Source of the DNA: Andrena cerasifolii
Taxonomy: Eukaryota; Arthropoda; Insecta; Hymenoptera; Andrenidae
Assembly (NCBI RefSeq): GCF_050908995.1
Contig: NC_135121.1
Location: forward strand, 682,001 to 746,000
Length of the DNA stretch: 64,000 nt
Direction of reading: 5' to 3'
The first letter of the stretch is position 1. The number at the start of each line of letters is the position of its first letter. The notes under the pieces were generated by a model. The model was not told the DNA's origin. It did not search any database and saw nothing but the letters and a program-made list of their open reading frames with translations. This document shows positions 44,870 to 53,631 of this stretch, piece after piece. A program made the translations under genes and the position numbers.

Positions 44870-45150
44870 AAAAATGTCGCTCGCAAAGCACTGTGACACC
44901 TTCGCGATTTGAATGCAACTGATCTCGATGCATCTCCTGGCTCTCGCACGTCAAAACCCCCTCCTATGATGAAATCGAGAAATGCATAGCTTTGCAAAGT
45001 AGGATGCCTTTGTTCTTCGCCATCTTCATCACAGGCCACCTGCATTTTCGCTGACCATCCTCCTCCATGTACTTATCTTCTTCTTCACTGACCGTCCTCT
45101 CTTTATTCACACGCATCTTCTTTCCCTTCTTCTTTGGGCACATCATTCGA
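44870..45150. other. Polinton non-coding block conserved in fragments A1 and A2
   Basis: The complement of CACCTGCATTTTCGCTGACC (45038-45057) recurs at about 23548-23570 and 25708-25726. No convincing gene. A 94-codon minus frame here runs into the iteron array. Confidence 0.4.
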
Positions 45151-45159
45151 CTAGACCAT

Positions 45160-45580
45160 ACCACTCTGATCACGTATTGAACATGTATCGAACCACTTTG
45201 AACACCTATCATACCACTCTGAACATCTATCGAACATGTATTGAACATGTATCAAACGTGAATCGCATCACTTTGATCGCATATCAACCGTGTATCGAAT
45301 CACTTTGAACACATAACGTACCACTTTGAACATCTATCGAACGGGTATCGAACATGTATCGAACCGCTTTGAACGTGTATTGAACGTCTATCGTACCACT
45401 TTGAACATCTATCGAACGGGTATCGAACGTCTACCATACCACTTTGAACATCTATCGTACCACTCGGAACATCTATCGAACGTCTATCAGACCACTTGAA
45501 CATCTATCGAACGTCTATCAGACCACTTGAACATCTATCGAACGTCTATCATACCGCGTTGATCATGAATCGTACTACTA
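45160..45580. repeat. Iteron-like array in the Polinton
   Basis: Irregular tandem units of 10-11 bp, mostly TACCACTTT, GAACATCTATC and GAACGTCTATC, combine into approximately 31-bp higher-order repeats over about 420 bp. The open frames across it repeat CSKWYDRRSI-like peptides and are by-products. Conservation in three Polinton loci suggests a cis-acting role. Confidence 0.85.
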
Positions 45581-45686
45581 CTTGTACATAATTACAACTA
45601 TCGTCTTAATCTAGCGTACATGCAGAAGGTTGGAGGTTGAGGAGGGTGAAGAAAAAAACAGTTATGCATTAAAAATTGATTATATT

Positions 45687-46214
45687 TTATTTGTGTATTT
45701 CCCTCTGGCGTTTAGACCACCAGTTGAATATTTTAAATACATTTTGCATGGCACAGTGCTTTGCGTGTCTGCCACATCGCAGAGTATTAACTACGTTTAG
45801 CTTATTTAGGGATTTGATATCCTCGTAGTCAATGTCTAGCGTCTCGATGATCACGTCCGCTCTCGTATTTTCATCGAGGAAATCCATGAGCCAATCGCGT
45901 TTCTGCAGCCCCTTAACGTATACGACATGGGGTGTGTCATCTTCCTCGTCGATCGCATCGGCTACAGCTTTCATAATTAGCTGTTTAGCCATACTGTACG
46001 GAACGTCTCCATCTTCCCAACGTAGTCCATGATGTTTTGCCACCAACCACCGGATGCTCGATTTGTCGGATTTTGTAAGAAGATATTGTGGCATCGAACT
46101 CCCAAAAATATAGTGCGAGAGAATTGTTCCCTTTCGTAGGATAGCCACTTCCTTCGCGACAAATCTTCCATCGACGATGAACCCTTGCAGGTCAACGAAT
46201 GTTGGTACGACCAT
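45687..46214 (-). CDS. Polinton protein of unknown function, 175 aa
   Basis: Intact from ATG 46214. It begins PTFVDLQGFIVDGRF..KEVAIL, then an acidic middle, and ends in a basic tail. The pattern of an early VDLQGF and later acidic residues hints at an RNase H-like/exonuclease fold, but I cannot confirm catalytic residues. It is last in the minus-strand gene block, downstream of the capsid gene. Treat as a conserved unknown. Confidence 0.65.
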   Translation of the reverse strand: MVVPTFVDLQGFIVDGRFVAKEVAILRKGTILSHYIFGSSMPQYLLTKSDKSSIRWLVAKHHGLRWEDGDVPYSMAKQLIMKAVADAIDEEDDTPHVVYVKGLQKRDWLMDFLDENTRADVIIETLDIDYEDIKSLNKLNVVNTLRCGRHAKHCAMQNVFKIFNWWSKRQREIHK

Positions 46215-46351
46215 TATCGATACAATTTAGAGGTCCGTTCGCTTCCAAGACAGACTGGAGAATGCAGTCTTTCTCGTAAAGCATCTCGATTTTCACGATG
46301 AAATTTTGTACGAATTTGGTACAGGAGAGGGCGGACAAGTAGCGCAGTAAT

Positions 46352-47563
46352 TTAATTGATTTTGCGCACCACATTTGTCAGCGGATTGTATTCAACCACC
46401 CGATCGTGCAGAATCAGACAGTAGGCCGTAGTATTTGCAGGTACGTTTTCTTTACAATCAAATTCTATGCGCACGTCCACGGTGCTATTCTTGATCGACT
46501 CATTTTGTCGCGAGCAGTCAATCACCACGAGGGGGCCAAATTGCAAAAATTGGGCTACGGTGAATAATGCCTCGTTGCAACTATGTCCGTAATACGATTT
46601 ACGAAAATGCGTATACATGTTAAATAAGATGGCGTGCCTATTCTTGTCAAAGTCCAAGTTCGTGTCATCGTACGGGTAAAATTCCGAGTTGAGAAAAAGT
46701 TTTACATTGGTCAATTTGCAGTGGTCAAATCGAGTAACATCTTCAGTCATCACATTCTTTCGAGCAGTCTGTAGAGCAAAGATAATGTATCGCGGCTTCT
46801 CCAACTGTGCAGCTGCCTTCACGGCCCACGAATGCTTGGTCGTGCTCTGTAAGAGAGGATACTCGTACAGATCCCACGAGCGAAAACTAATGCTCAGGTT
46901 TTGTCCTCTTTCCAAAGCATGTAGCAACGACAGCTTATTAACGTCGTTCAGCGTCACGTGAGGCATCCGCCATTGCACTTTAAGTAATTCAATTTCTGGT
47001 TCCAACGTCGGCGATCCTATTAGAGAATTGTTATCGTTGCGCGATCGTATTAAAATCAATTCGTGACGCGCATTAATAACCATGCGTTTGTAGTCCTCGC
47101 AAAATCCCAACAAATATTTGAGCGGGATGCAAAAATTGAAATGATTTTTCACTATTAGCTCATCGTGCCGTTTCAAGCCCCATCCCGCATTCTCCATATT
47201 TTTGTCTTCATCAGATGTCATCGATACATAGTTTTTAAGCGTGCTAGTTATTCCAACGTTTCTGTTGCGATCAATCTCCACACCATTCAGTTCATATCGA
47301 ATCTCATCAAATATGAATGCCATGCAATTATTTCCCAACATCACCGGTGATACATCATTCGGCTTATTTATCGTCAATTTCCCCTCCAGGTAGAGGAAAC
47401 GTTCACACGGTAATGTGTATAAATCCTGTTGCTGTATAGGTATTCTTATCTCATCGCTGTATCCAAACGTCGTGTTGACGTAAGGGTTGTATGTGTGAGT
47501 CTCAAGCTTGACGATGCGATCATCAAACGTCGGCTTCGCGCCAATGCTTAGAATGTCAGTCAT
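46352..47563 (-). CDS. Putative double-jelly-roll major capsid protein
   Basis: 403 codons, intact, ATG 47563. The N-terminal region (EIRIPIQQQDLYTLPCERFLYL) and overall beta-rich pattern match the insect Polinton proteins assigned to a double-jelly-roll-like domain. It would form the icosahedral shell. It lies between the minor-capsid candidate and the 175-aa gene on the same strand, as expected for a morphogenesis block. At about 400 residues it is shorter than many Polinton capsids. Family assignment from memory of the motif; a structure prediction would settle it. Confidence 0.65.
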   Translation of the reverse strand: MTDILSIGAKPTFDDRIVKLETHTYNPYVNTTFGYSDEIRIPIQQQDLYTLPCERFLYLEGKLTINKPNDVSPVMLGNNCMAFIFDEIRYELNGVEIDRNRNVGITSTLKNYVSMTSDEDKNMENAGWGLKRHDELIVKNHFNFCIPLKYLLGFCEDYKRMVINARHELILIRSRNDNNSLIGSPTLEPEIELLKVQWRMPHVTLNDVNKLSLLHALERGQNLSISFRSWDLYEYPLLQSTTKHSWAVKAAAQLEKPRYIIFALQTARKNVMTEDVTRFDHCKLTNVKLFLNSEFYPYDDTNLDFDKNRHAILFNMYTHFRKSYYGHSCNEALFTVAQFLQFGPLVVIDCSRQNESIKNSTVDVRIEFDCKENVPANTTAYCLILHDRVVEYNPLTNVVRKIN

Positions 47564-47571
47564 TTTTCAAC

Positions 47572-47668
47572 TTAATTGCGTACAATGAATCCCAGCGATT
47601 TCGAAAATGCAATGTTCGCAGCACTGAACCTCTTCTTTTTAGCGTAATCAGAGCTGTTGCAGTTGCAG

Positions 47669-47727
<59 letters not shown>

Positions 47728-47814
47728 GCTGCAAACAATTTCGTTTGGAAGAAACGTGTTTCTGGAGTCGTTCAACACAAGCATCTCATACGACTGCACC
47801 ACATGTATTATCAT
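47572..47814 (-). CDS. Small poly-Asn protein, 80 aa
   Basis: Its ATG (47814-47812) overlaps the stop of the minor-capsid frame (ATGA), and its stop lies 9 bases before the major-capsid ATG. It has a 24-residue N-terminal unique segment, about 20 Asn from a GTT microsatellite (plus strand, about 47660-47729), then a basic SSDYAKKKR segment. The tight spacing argues for a real gene, but the repeat could inflate a shorter protein. Confidence 0.45.
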
Positions 47815-48581
47815 CGACGTCGTCGTACGTGCAGTCTGATGGTAATCTCTTCACCTCGAAAATCAAGCAACCGCCCGTCTTGAAACACAACACGTATCGT
47901 TAGATCCGAAATGACCTGTGCGGTGATTGGAAGGTAAATGATCTGCGCGGGCGTTTCCGATATCTTATATCCCGGCGGTACTCTGGGAGAAAATTCATGT
48001 ATGGTATGTACGCGCTTCCCATTGCTGTACGCGCCAGCGGTCACGCTACATTCTACGCGAATAATGTTCACATTCATGATATTAATCGGATCGTCCGATT
48101 CGTGCCACTGTTCCGGTTCTAATACGCGATTCGTCGAGAATCCCAGTAACGATCCAATGTTATTGGGCTTTGTAAAGTCTACAATGAACGAGCAGTACAG
48201 CTCACTTTTCATGGTGTTGTTGTTGGGACGCAACACTATAGGTTACTCATCGCTGTCGCTACCATCGTTGGCATTGGTGCCATCGAGTTTTTGAGGATAT
48301 CGCTCGAGTAATCGCTGTTTCAAATACTTGGCAATGGCGTCTAATTCGTATGAACCGTGGGGAATCGTAATGTATTCATGGCTGGTGTCGACGCTGCTGT
48401 TGGTCTCATAGTTTGTGGTGAAGTAGAATTTATCGTTGCTGGAGTCGATGTTGGGTATTGTATGGTAAGTTTCAAGGGTTGTTAGACCAAGCTCGTAATC
48501 ATCATCGCTCAAATCTATGGGTGGAAAGTAGCTCACCGCGAGGGTGCTACTCTTGCCGGTTAGAGTGAATGTTAACGACAT
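47811..48581 (-). pseudogene. Putative minor capsid (penton-like) protein, broken by one in-frame stop
   Basis: ATG 48581. The frame is continuous to 47811 except for TAA at 48243-48245, after an acidic SDSDE segment. The N-terminal part has FPPIDLSDDDYELGL and an Asn/Ser-rich beta-type pattern; the C-terminal part (YCSFIVDFTKPNNIGSLLGF...) is also beta-rich and ends HVRRRR. About 256 codons in all. Position beside the major capsid gene suggests the single-jelly-roll vertex protein. The assignment is inferred. I report the break only. Confidence 0.55.
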
Positions 48582-48629
48582 ATTCCAAGCTGTACGACTG
48601 GACTCGTACTGAATCAAAGTGGTGAGAAG

Positions 48630-49652
48630 TCAATCCTTAAATTTGCGACCAATCGTTTGTAGAAAGCGTAGACATAGTTGACCACAATTGCTCTGATTGT
48701 ACTCCTGATAAGGCGCGTGATTGTATTCGATTTTCACGACATCTTTATCCAGATATTGTACCAATTCCTTAGGCGGCCGAAGATTGCCAAAGCTGTCGAA
48801 GTATACAGCTCGACGCCCCCTCTTCGCATACGCCACCCAATGAGTCCCCGGTCCCTCGACATTATCCAAATTCACGATACCGCTCTCGTTTCGACGTACT
48901 CCTACGGCTCGTAGCGCGTTGCGCATAAAAACACCTCTAAAGAATGGAATACGCATACGTTTTGCCAACTCCCCCAATTGCGCATCTGTAGTTACGCCCT
49001 CGGGCATTTTTATTGTCTTTTCGGCGTTTTTTTTTCGATTCGATATTCCCTGTCCGCGCTTGTATGGTGCGAGATAAAGTCCGCGACCTTCCATTGAGCG
49101 ATTATGACGTTGCAGTTCCTGCAGCTGATGTTGCGCCGCCTTATTATCGTTTACCGCCTTGGCGATCCCCACCGCTCTGCCGGCCAACGATTCTAGAACC
49201 CCTAGCAGCGGGAGAAATGGTAATATGCCACCTCGTTTTGCCACCAGAAGAATCCGCTTTTGCGATGCTCTCCTTACAGTCCTTTTGCGGGGTTTTGTTT
49301 TCATCCCCATTCCGATTTTCGTCTTAGCTTTCATAGCTGCCCAAACAGCTGTAGCAGCACCTCTTTCACCCAGAGTCGAGTCTCGCGCAACGATGCGTTT
49401 TCGCGCTTTGTCAGCGAGAACCTTATCTGCCGTGTGCCTTTCACCGAGGTCGTTGCTACGCGAATATGCAATATCGTGTTCGCGACACGCTGCGTCCAAC
49501 GGATTGATGCCTCGATCGCCTCTAGCCAATCGTTTTGCCAGATGAGTTCCTGGACCACAAAACTGATATCCCGGAATATGTAATTCGATAGGTAACGCGT
49601 TTATCGCCCGATTTAACAGACCACAACCTTTCTTTACTCTCTTCGACGACAT
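48630..49652 (-). CDS. Phospholipase A2-like domain fused to an adenain-type cysteine protease
   Basis: 340 codons, ATG 49652, intact. The N-terminus has a parvovirus-VP1-like PLA2 signature: PGYQFCGPGT calcium loop (about residues 27-36) and a catalytic HD pair in CREHDIAYS (about 57-65). A basic, Lys/Arg-rich linker with a hydrophobic stretch (about 145-165) follows. The C-terminus has a His-Asp-Cys triad like adenovirus protease: GTHWVAY (about 269), YFDSFG (about 284) and SNCGQLC (about 322). The protease would mature the capsid; the PLA2 domain would help the particle breach membranes. Both roles come from the families. Fusion in one ORF is unusual. Confidence 0.8.
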   Translation of the reverse strand: MSSKRVKKGCGLLNRAINALPIELHIPGYQFCGPGTHLAKRLARGDRGINPLDAACREHDIAYSRSNDLGERHTADKVLADKARKRIVARDSTLGERGAATAVWAAMKAKTKIGMGMKTKPRKRTVRRASQKRILLVAKRGGILPFLPLLGVLESLAGRAVGIAKAVNDNKAAQHQLQELQRHNRSMEGRGLYLAPYKRGQGISNRKKNAEKTIKMPEGVTTDAQLGELAKRMRIPFFRGVFMRNALRAVGVRRNESGIVNLDNVEGPGTHWVAYAKRGRRAVYFDSFGNLRPPKELVQYLDKDVVKIEYNHAPYQEYNQSNCGQLCLRFLQTIGRKFKD

Positions 49653-49900
49653 TCGCTGCAGTTTTTAATCAATGGTGCTGGACCGTCGATATGCGTTCGC
49701 TGCCAAGGGCGATTATAATGTTCCAAGCACCGACGATACTGCTGAACCTCAGAATCGACTTTAATATGCTTGGGGAGTCTGTCCCACAACTGATCGATGT
49801 GTCTGCCAAACTCTCGCAGTAGAATAATCTTTGATATATATTTCAACTGCTCAGCGGTTTGGTCTCGAATATCACAATTATCCGACAGGATCAGAAGCAT
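49634..49900 (-). CDS. Small Polinton protein, 88 aa
   Basis: The ATG at 49900 is chosen because the only longer frame starts at a non-ATG codon, and a TATA sequence at 49936-49943 lies about 36-43 bases upstream. It overlaps the PLA2-protease start by 19 bases. Helical and charged, with two Cys near the end (NCSECRRRE). No family recognised. Confidence 0.5.
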   Translation of the reverse strand: MLLILSDNCDIRDQTAEQLKYISKIILLREFGRHIDQLWDRLPKHIKVDSEVQQYRRCLEHYNRPWQRTHIDGPAPLIKNCSECRRRE

Positions 49901-49935
49901 TTTGAATAATGAGCTGTTTTGCTTCGGCGCGAGCC

Positions 49936-49943
49936 TATAAATA
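49936..49943. promoter_or_regulatory. TATA element between divergent gene blocks
   Basis: TATAAATA, 55 bases before the ATPase ATG at 49998 and about 36 bases before the minus-strand ATG at 49900. The surrounding CTATAAATAG reads as TATA-like on both strands, so it could drive both blocks. Confidence 0.55.
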
Positions 49944-49997
49944 GAGCGCACCGCAGCTTCGACGTATCAAAATCATTTTTCGCAGTTCACGGAGAGG

Positions 49998-50693
49998 ATG
50001 CGATTCGTGCGACAACCTGTGGCGATACGCGTGACTAATTTTGATGATAAATCGCAAATGATGTCTCCGAAAACGAGACGCAGACACGGTAGCATGCTAC
50101 CAAACACTATACGCTGCCTCATTTGTGGCCCATCAAATTGTGGAAAGACCAACGTGCTGGTCAGCTTGTTGAAAAGTCCTCACGGCGTGTGCTTCGAGAA
50201 CCTGTACGTGTATTCCAAGTCGTTGCAACAGCCAAAATATAAGTATTTGGAGAATTTATTGACTGCGATAGATGAAATTGGCTACTTTACATTTTCAAAT
50301 AACAGTGACGTCATCCCACCGAGCGAATCGCTTCCGAATTCCATTTTTATCTTTGATGACGTGGCATGCGACAAGCAAGATACGATAAGGGAATACTTTG
50401 CAATGGGACGCCACTCGAACGTCGACTGCTTCTATCTCTGTCAGACGTATGCAAAGATTCCCAAACATCTTATACGCGACAATGCGAATCTGTTGATACT
50501 GTTTAAGCAGGATGGTACCAACTTGAAACATGTGTACAACGATCATGTAAACACTGATATGTCTTACGAGGATTTCTGCGCTTTGTGTCGTAATTGTTGG
50601 CAGCGGGAGTATGGTTTCATGGTGATAGATAAAGATAGCGCGATGTCCAATGGGCGTTATAGAAAGGGATTTAACGAGTTTGCGCTACCGTGA
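49998..50693 (+). CDS. DNA-packaging ATPase (FtsK/HerA, A32-like)
   Basis: 231 codons, intact. Walker A GPSNCGKT (about residues 44-51) and Walker B IFIFDDV (about 117-123), followed by MGRHSNVDCFYLCQTY, the sensor region typical of A32-type packaging ATPases. It would pump the element DNA into capsids. First gene of the plus-strand block. Confidence 0.9.
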   Translation: MRFVRQPVAIRVTNFDDKSQMMSPKTRRRHGSMLPNTIRCLICGPSNCGKTNVLVSLLKSPHGVCFENLYVYSKSLQQPKYKYLENLLTAIDEIGYFTFSNNSDVIPPSESLPNSIFIFDDVACDKQDTIREYFAMGRHSNVDCFYLCQTYAKIPKHLIRDNANLLILFKQDGTNLKHVYNDHVNTDMSYEDFCALCRNCWQREYGFMVIDKDSAMSNGRYRKGFNEFALP

Positions 50694-50744
50694 GATGCTC
50701 AATCGTCGTCAACACATCGGTGGGAAAGCAACGTCTGCGATACA

Positions 50745-51698
50745 ATGATGATTAGTAGTCAGGAGATTAAGGATCGCGAGAGAATAGCGATGGAAATTGC
50801 AAAAACCAGCGAATCCATTCGCAGGAAACATCAGTCTTTGAAGACTGACAAGATGGATGAAGATATCGCGCTGGAAAGATACTTTAAAGCTAGTACCGGG
50901 CCCTTAAAACATATTGTGGAAAATACTGCTGAGACAGAAGCTGACATATCACCTGCGACGAGTATGAGCATTGAAACATTAACGCCTAAAACAAAAATCC
51001 GGCCGAAATGGAACGCATCGCGTAAAAGAAATAGTAAACAGTCATACATGTCATTGGAAAATTCGCTCGTAACCTCCACACCAGTTCAATCGAAGCGGAA
51101 ACGGTTGAATGTCGCATCAAACGATTCCACGGTTCCTCCTGCGTCAATAAATACATTTCCCAATGTACAGTAGCTCACAACCAATGATGAAGAAGACGTG
51201 TATGAAACTTCTGCCGATGAGTCGCTTGCAGCATCTATTAGAGAGCAACTCCAAACATCCGAGGGGCAAGAAACGTTTCGCAACCATTTCGGTCCGCTGG
51301 GACAAAAATACATGAGCGCAATCCTAATTGGAGATAGGGATACGACCATAGATTATGTGTACGGTGTACACTTTGGTGGTAGTGGAATGATGCTGGGGGA
51401 TAAGGTTTTCGATATGGACAAGGATGATAATATAATCATAGACGGTGTAAGATATGGAGGAACGCCTGGTCTGTACGAACTGATTTTCAAGAGAATTCCC
51501 GATGATGCTATATACACAGATGCTGATAAACAAAAATACAAAAGTATACTGCTGATGACGAATGCTCACAGACGTGGTCATAACGCACAAAACCCCATAT
51601 TGGGTAACAAGGGATACAAGTACAAACATGTAATTGCGCCACTACTACCCCGTGTATTGACCAGTAAAGCGGGGAAAGGTCTAAGGACATGGTGGTAA
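50745..51698 (+). pseudogene. DUF8207-like Polinton protein, broken by one in-frame stop
   Basis: ATG 50745. The frame runs to 51698 except for TAG at 51171-51173, 318 codons in total. The N-terminal half is charged and helical; the C-terminal half (FGPLGQKYMSAIL, DYVYGV, YGGTPGLYELIFKRIPD) matches the DUF8207 pattern I know from ant Polinton-type proteins. Role unknown, perhaps virion structural. The next gene overlaps its 3' end. Confidence 0.6.
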
Positions 51699-51859
51699 AC
51701 GATAACAAGATCGATTATGTGCACTGGGATGATCCCAACGAGCTGGTGGATCGATTGCGTTTGCTGGAAGCGTCGCGTCAGGCGGGTAACAACTCGCACC
51801 ACAACGAAATTCTATCGATTATCGAGGAACTCCGCGAGGCAGGCCTCATTATAAATTAA
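51689..51859 (+). CDS. Small acidic Polinton protein, 56 aa
   Basis: Overlaps the preceding frame by 10 bases and ends 11 bases before the next ATG. It contains YVHWDDPNELVDRLRLLEAS and ends REAGLIIN, a motif I recognise as recurring in ant Polinton-type proteins. Helical, no known function. Confidence 0.65.
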   Translation: MVVNDNKIDYVHWDDPNELVDRLRLLEASRQAGNNSHHNEILSIIEELREAGLIIN

Positions 51860-51870
51860 ACCGCACGCCG

Positions 51871-52299
51871 ATGATGTGCACTGTATGCGTCGAGATGCCG
51901 ATCAAATTTGGGGTATCGCTCGAGAAGAGTGGAGCAGCTACAATGGACTATTACAATGGAGCGGCATGCTTCGATTATATGCGTGATAACGCTCTTTGCG
52001 TGACCGGTGCCGACTTTGATGCAAAATCGCGCAAGATACGACGCGTAGCTCAGCCGGTGGCCGACACAGATGCCGTTAATAAACTATATGTGGAAAAGAG
52101 CATTAAACTTTTGAGAGAGCAGCAGGAAGAATTAGAGATGAAGCTGGTCGCGTTTCAGAGAGATATGCTGACGTTGCAAAACAGCGTTCAAAAGATATCG
52201 CAAGCATTGAATCCTATCCCGCAGCAACAATGCGAAGGAGAATCATGCGAGACGGTTGAACTTGTCAAGAATTTCCTTGGGGCGGTGGAGAGCACATAA
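51871..52299 (+). CDS. Fibre-like coiled-coil protein, 142 aa
   Basis: After a short globular N-terminus comes RKIRRVAQPVADTDAVNKLY, strongly like the joint motif of phage tail-fibre proteins (P..DTDAVNKKYVD). It leads into a heptad-rich coiled coil (about residues 70-115). That suggests a trimeric spike or fibre, but the resemblance is a motif only. A truncated copy is at 25027-25326. Confidence 0.6.
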   Translation: MMCTVCVEMPIKFGVSLEKSGAATMDYYNGAACFDYMRDNALCVTGADFDAKSRKIRRVAQPVADTDAVNKLYVEKSIKLLREQQEELEMKLVAFQRDMLTLQNSVQKISQALNPIPQQQCEGESCETVELVKNFLGAVEST

Positions 52300-52356
52300 T
52301 GCACGTACACGATAATTATCGCATCATTCGTGGCAAAGATACATCTGCGATCAAAC

Positions 52357-53313
52357 ATGCAGCCATTTAAGAAATCCATGAGTGAAGAAAACTATGGCCA
52401 CAAGAAGCTACAACTTGTGGAGGAATTGCACGCTCCAGCTCGAAGACATTTTCCTCGGAGGCGCGTCATAGTGTGTGGATACGACGATCTGTGGCAAGCT
52501 GACATTGTAGAAATGCGTCCATACTCGCGATTCAACCAGGGTCACCACTACATACTCACCGTCATCGATGTGTTGAGCAAGTATGCATGGGCGTTGCCGC
52601 TCAAGACTAAAAGTGGCGCTGAGGTGACTAAAGCGTTTGCAAAGATATTTAGAGATCGATATCCGAAAAATTTGCAAACCGATCAAGGAAAAGAATTTTA
52701 CAACACCGATGTGCAGAAACTCTTGAAGAAGCATGACATTAATCATTATTCAACGTATTCGGTGATGAAGGCCTCCGTCGTAGAACGTTTCAATCGAACT
52801 TTGAAGAACAATATGTGGAAACTGTTTACGCTGAATGGAACCTATAGATGGACCGATTCGCTACCGCGTCTACTTGCAGAGTATAACGCGCGAAAACATA
52901 GAACCATCGGAATGCGTCCTTGCGATGTTACCCCTGCGATCGCCGACAAGCTGCTAGCCACCGTATACAGCAACCTAAAGATCGCTGCTCCAGCGAGATT
53001 CGAGTTGGGCGAGTTTGTGCGCGTGAGCAAATTTAAAACCATCTTCGATAAAGGCTATACGCCGAATTGGACAACGGAGGTGTTCGAGATAGCCAAAGTA
53101 CAGACAACTAATCCCGCGACGTATCTGCTCGTCGATTCCTGTGGAAAACCCGTTGCCGGAGGATTCTATGAACACGAGCTGCAACGCGTCACCGATCCTG
53201 ATGTGTATCTAGTGGAAAAAGTGCTGCGTAGAAAGGGGGATAAGGTATATGTCAAGTGGTTGGGGTTTGATAAATCACACAATTCTTGGATAAATAAAAA
53301 TAATGTATTGTAA
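52357..53313 (+). CDS. Polinton integrase (DDE) with C-terminal chromodomain
   Basis: 318 codons from ATG 52357; the frame extends slightly upstream but without ATG. The retroviral-type core has catalytic Asp49 (LWQAD), Asp109 (LQTDQGKEF) and Glu143 (SVVERFNRT). The C-terminal chromodomain (about 282-318) is DVYLVEKVL..., YVKWLGF and NSW. The N-terminal HHCC zinc domain is absent. It inserts element DNA and generates the 6-bp duplication. Uninterrupted. Confidence 0.9.
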   Translation: MQPFKKSMSEENYGHKKLQLVEELHAPARRHFPRRRVIVCGYDDLWQADIVEMRPYSRFNQGHHYILTVIDVLSKYAWALPLKTKSGAEVTKAFAKIFRDRYPKNLQTDQGKEFYNTDVQKLLKKHDINHYSTYSVMKASVVERFNRTLKNNMWKLFTLNGTYRWTDSLPRLLAEYNARKHRTIGMRPCDVTPAIADKLLATVYSNLKIAAPARFELGEFVRVSKFKTIFDKGYTPNWTTEVFEIAKVQTTNPATYLLVDSCGKPVAGGFYEHELQRVTDPDVYLVEKVLRRKGDKVYVKWLGFDKSHNSWINKNNVL

Positions 53314-53411
53314 AATAATAATAATAATAATAATACATGGTTCAATATATACAATGTTATACATATGTGTACAATTTATTTAACATTTTGCTGCCGGCGC
53401 CGTCGAAAATA

Positions 53412-53575
53412 TCATTCAAAGGCAAATGCCAGCAGTTCGCAATCAACAAGAGATTTATCATCGAAATATTCACTATCACGTATAGCTTTAACAGCGCAGC
53501 ACGAGTCTAAAGTTTCATCGACGACATCGCACCGCTATAACACGCTCGCAAATTTGAAAACTTCGTCTCAACATG
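53412..53575 (-). pseudogene. Truncated paralogue of the right-end gene (57969-58798)
   Basis: On the minus strand, KSLVDCELLAFAFE and a stop (53412-53414), preceded by FKFAS-type sequence with at least one internal stop, parallel the C-terminus (SLIDCELLACAIN) of the gene at 57969. It lies between the integrase and PolB 3' ends. It is a decayed duplicate. Confidence 0.5.
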
Positions 53576-53631
53576 ATGTGTAGTTTCATCAAGTTCAAAT
53601 TTCTTTTTTATAATATTTTTATAATGGAATT

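Noticed and set aside
44964..45503. Open frames with repeated CSKWYDRRS peptides
   Set aside because: They translate the iteron array; the peptide repeat follows the DNA repeat and no conserved start exists in the other arrays.
45160..45580. CRISPR-like regular repeats
   Set aside because: Units are 10-11 bp, imperfect and contiguous, with no unique spacers, and the DNA is eukaryotic. They are iterons or a minisatellite.
46192..46374. 60-codon minus frame between the capsid and 175-aa genes
   Set aside because: Overlaps both neighbours, no recognisable feature; too weak to call.
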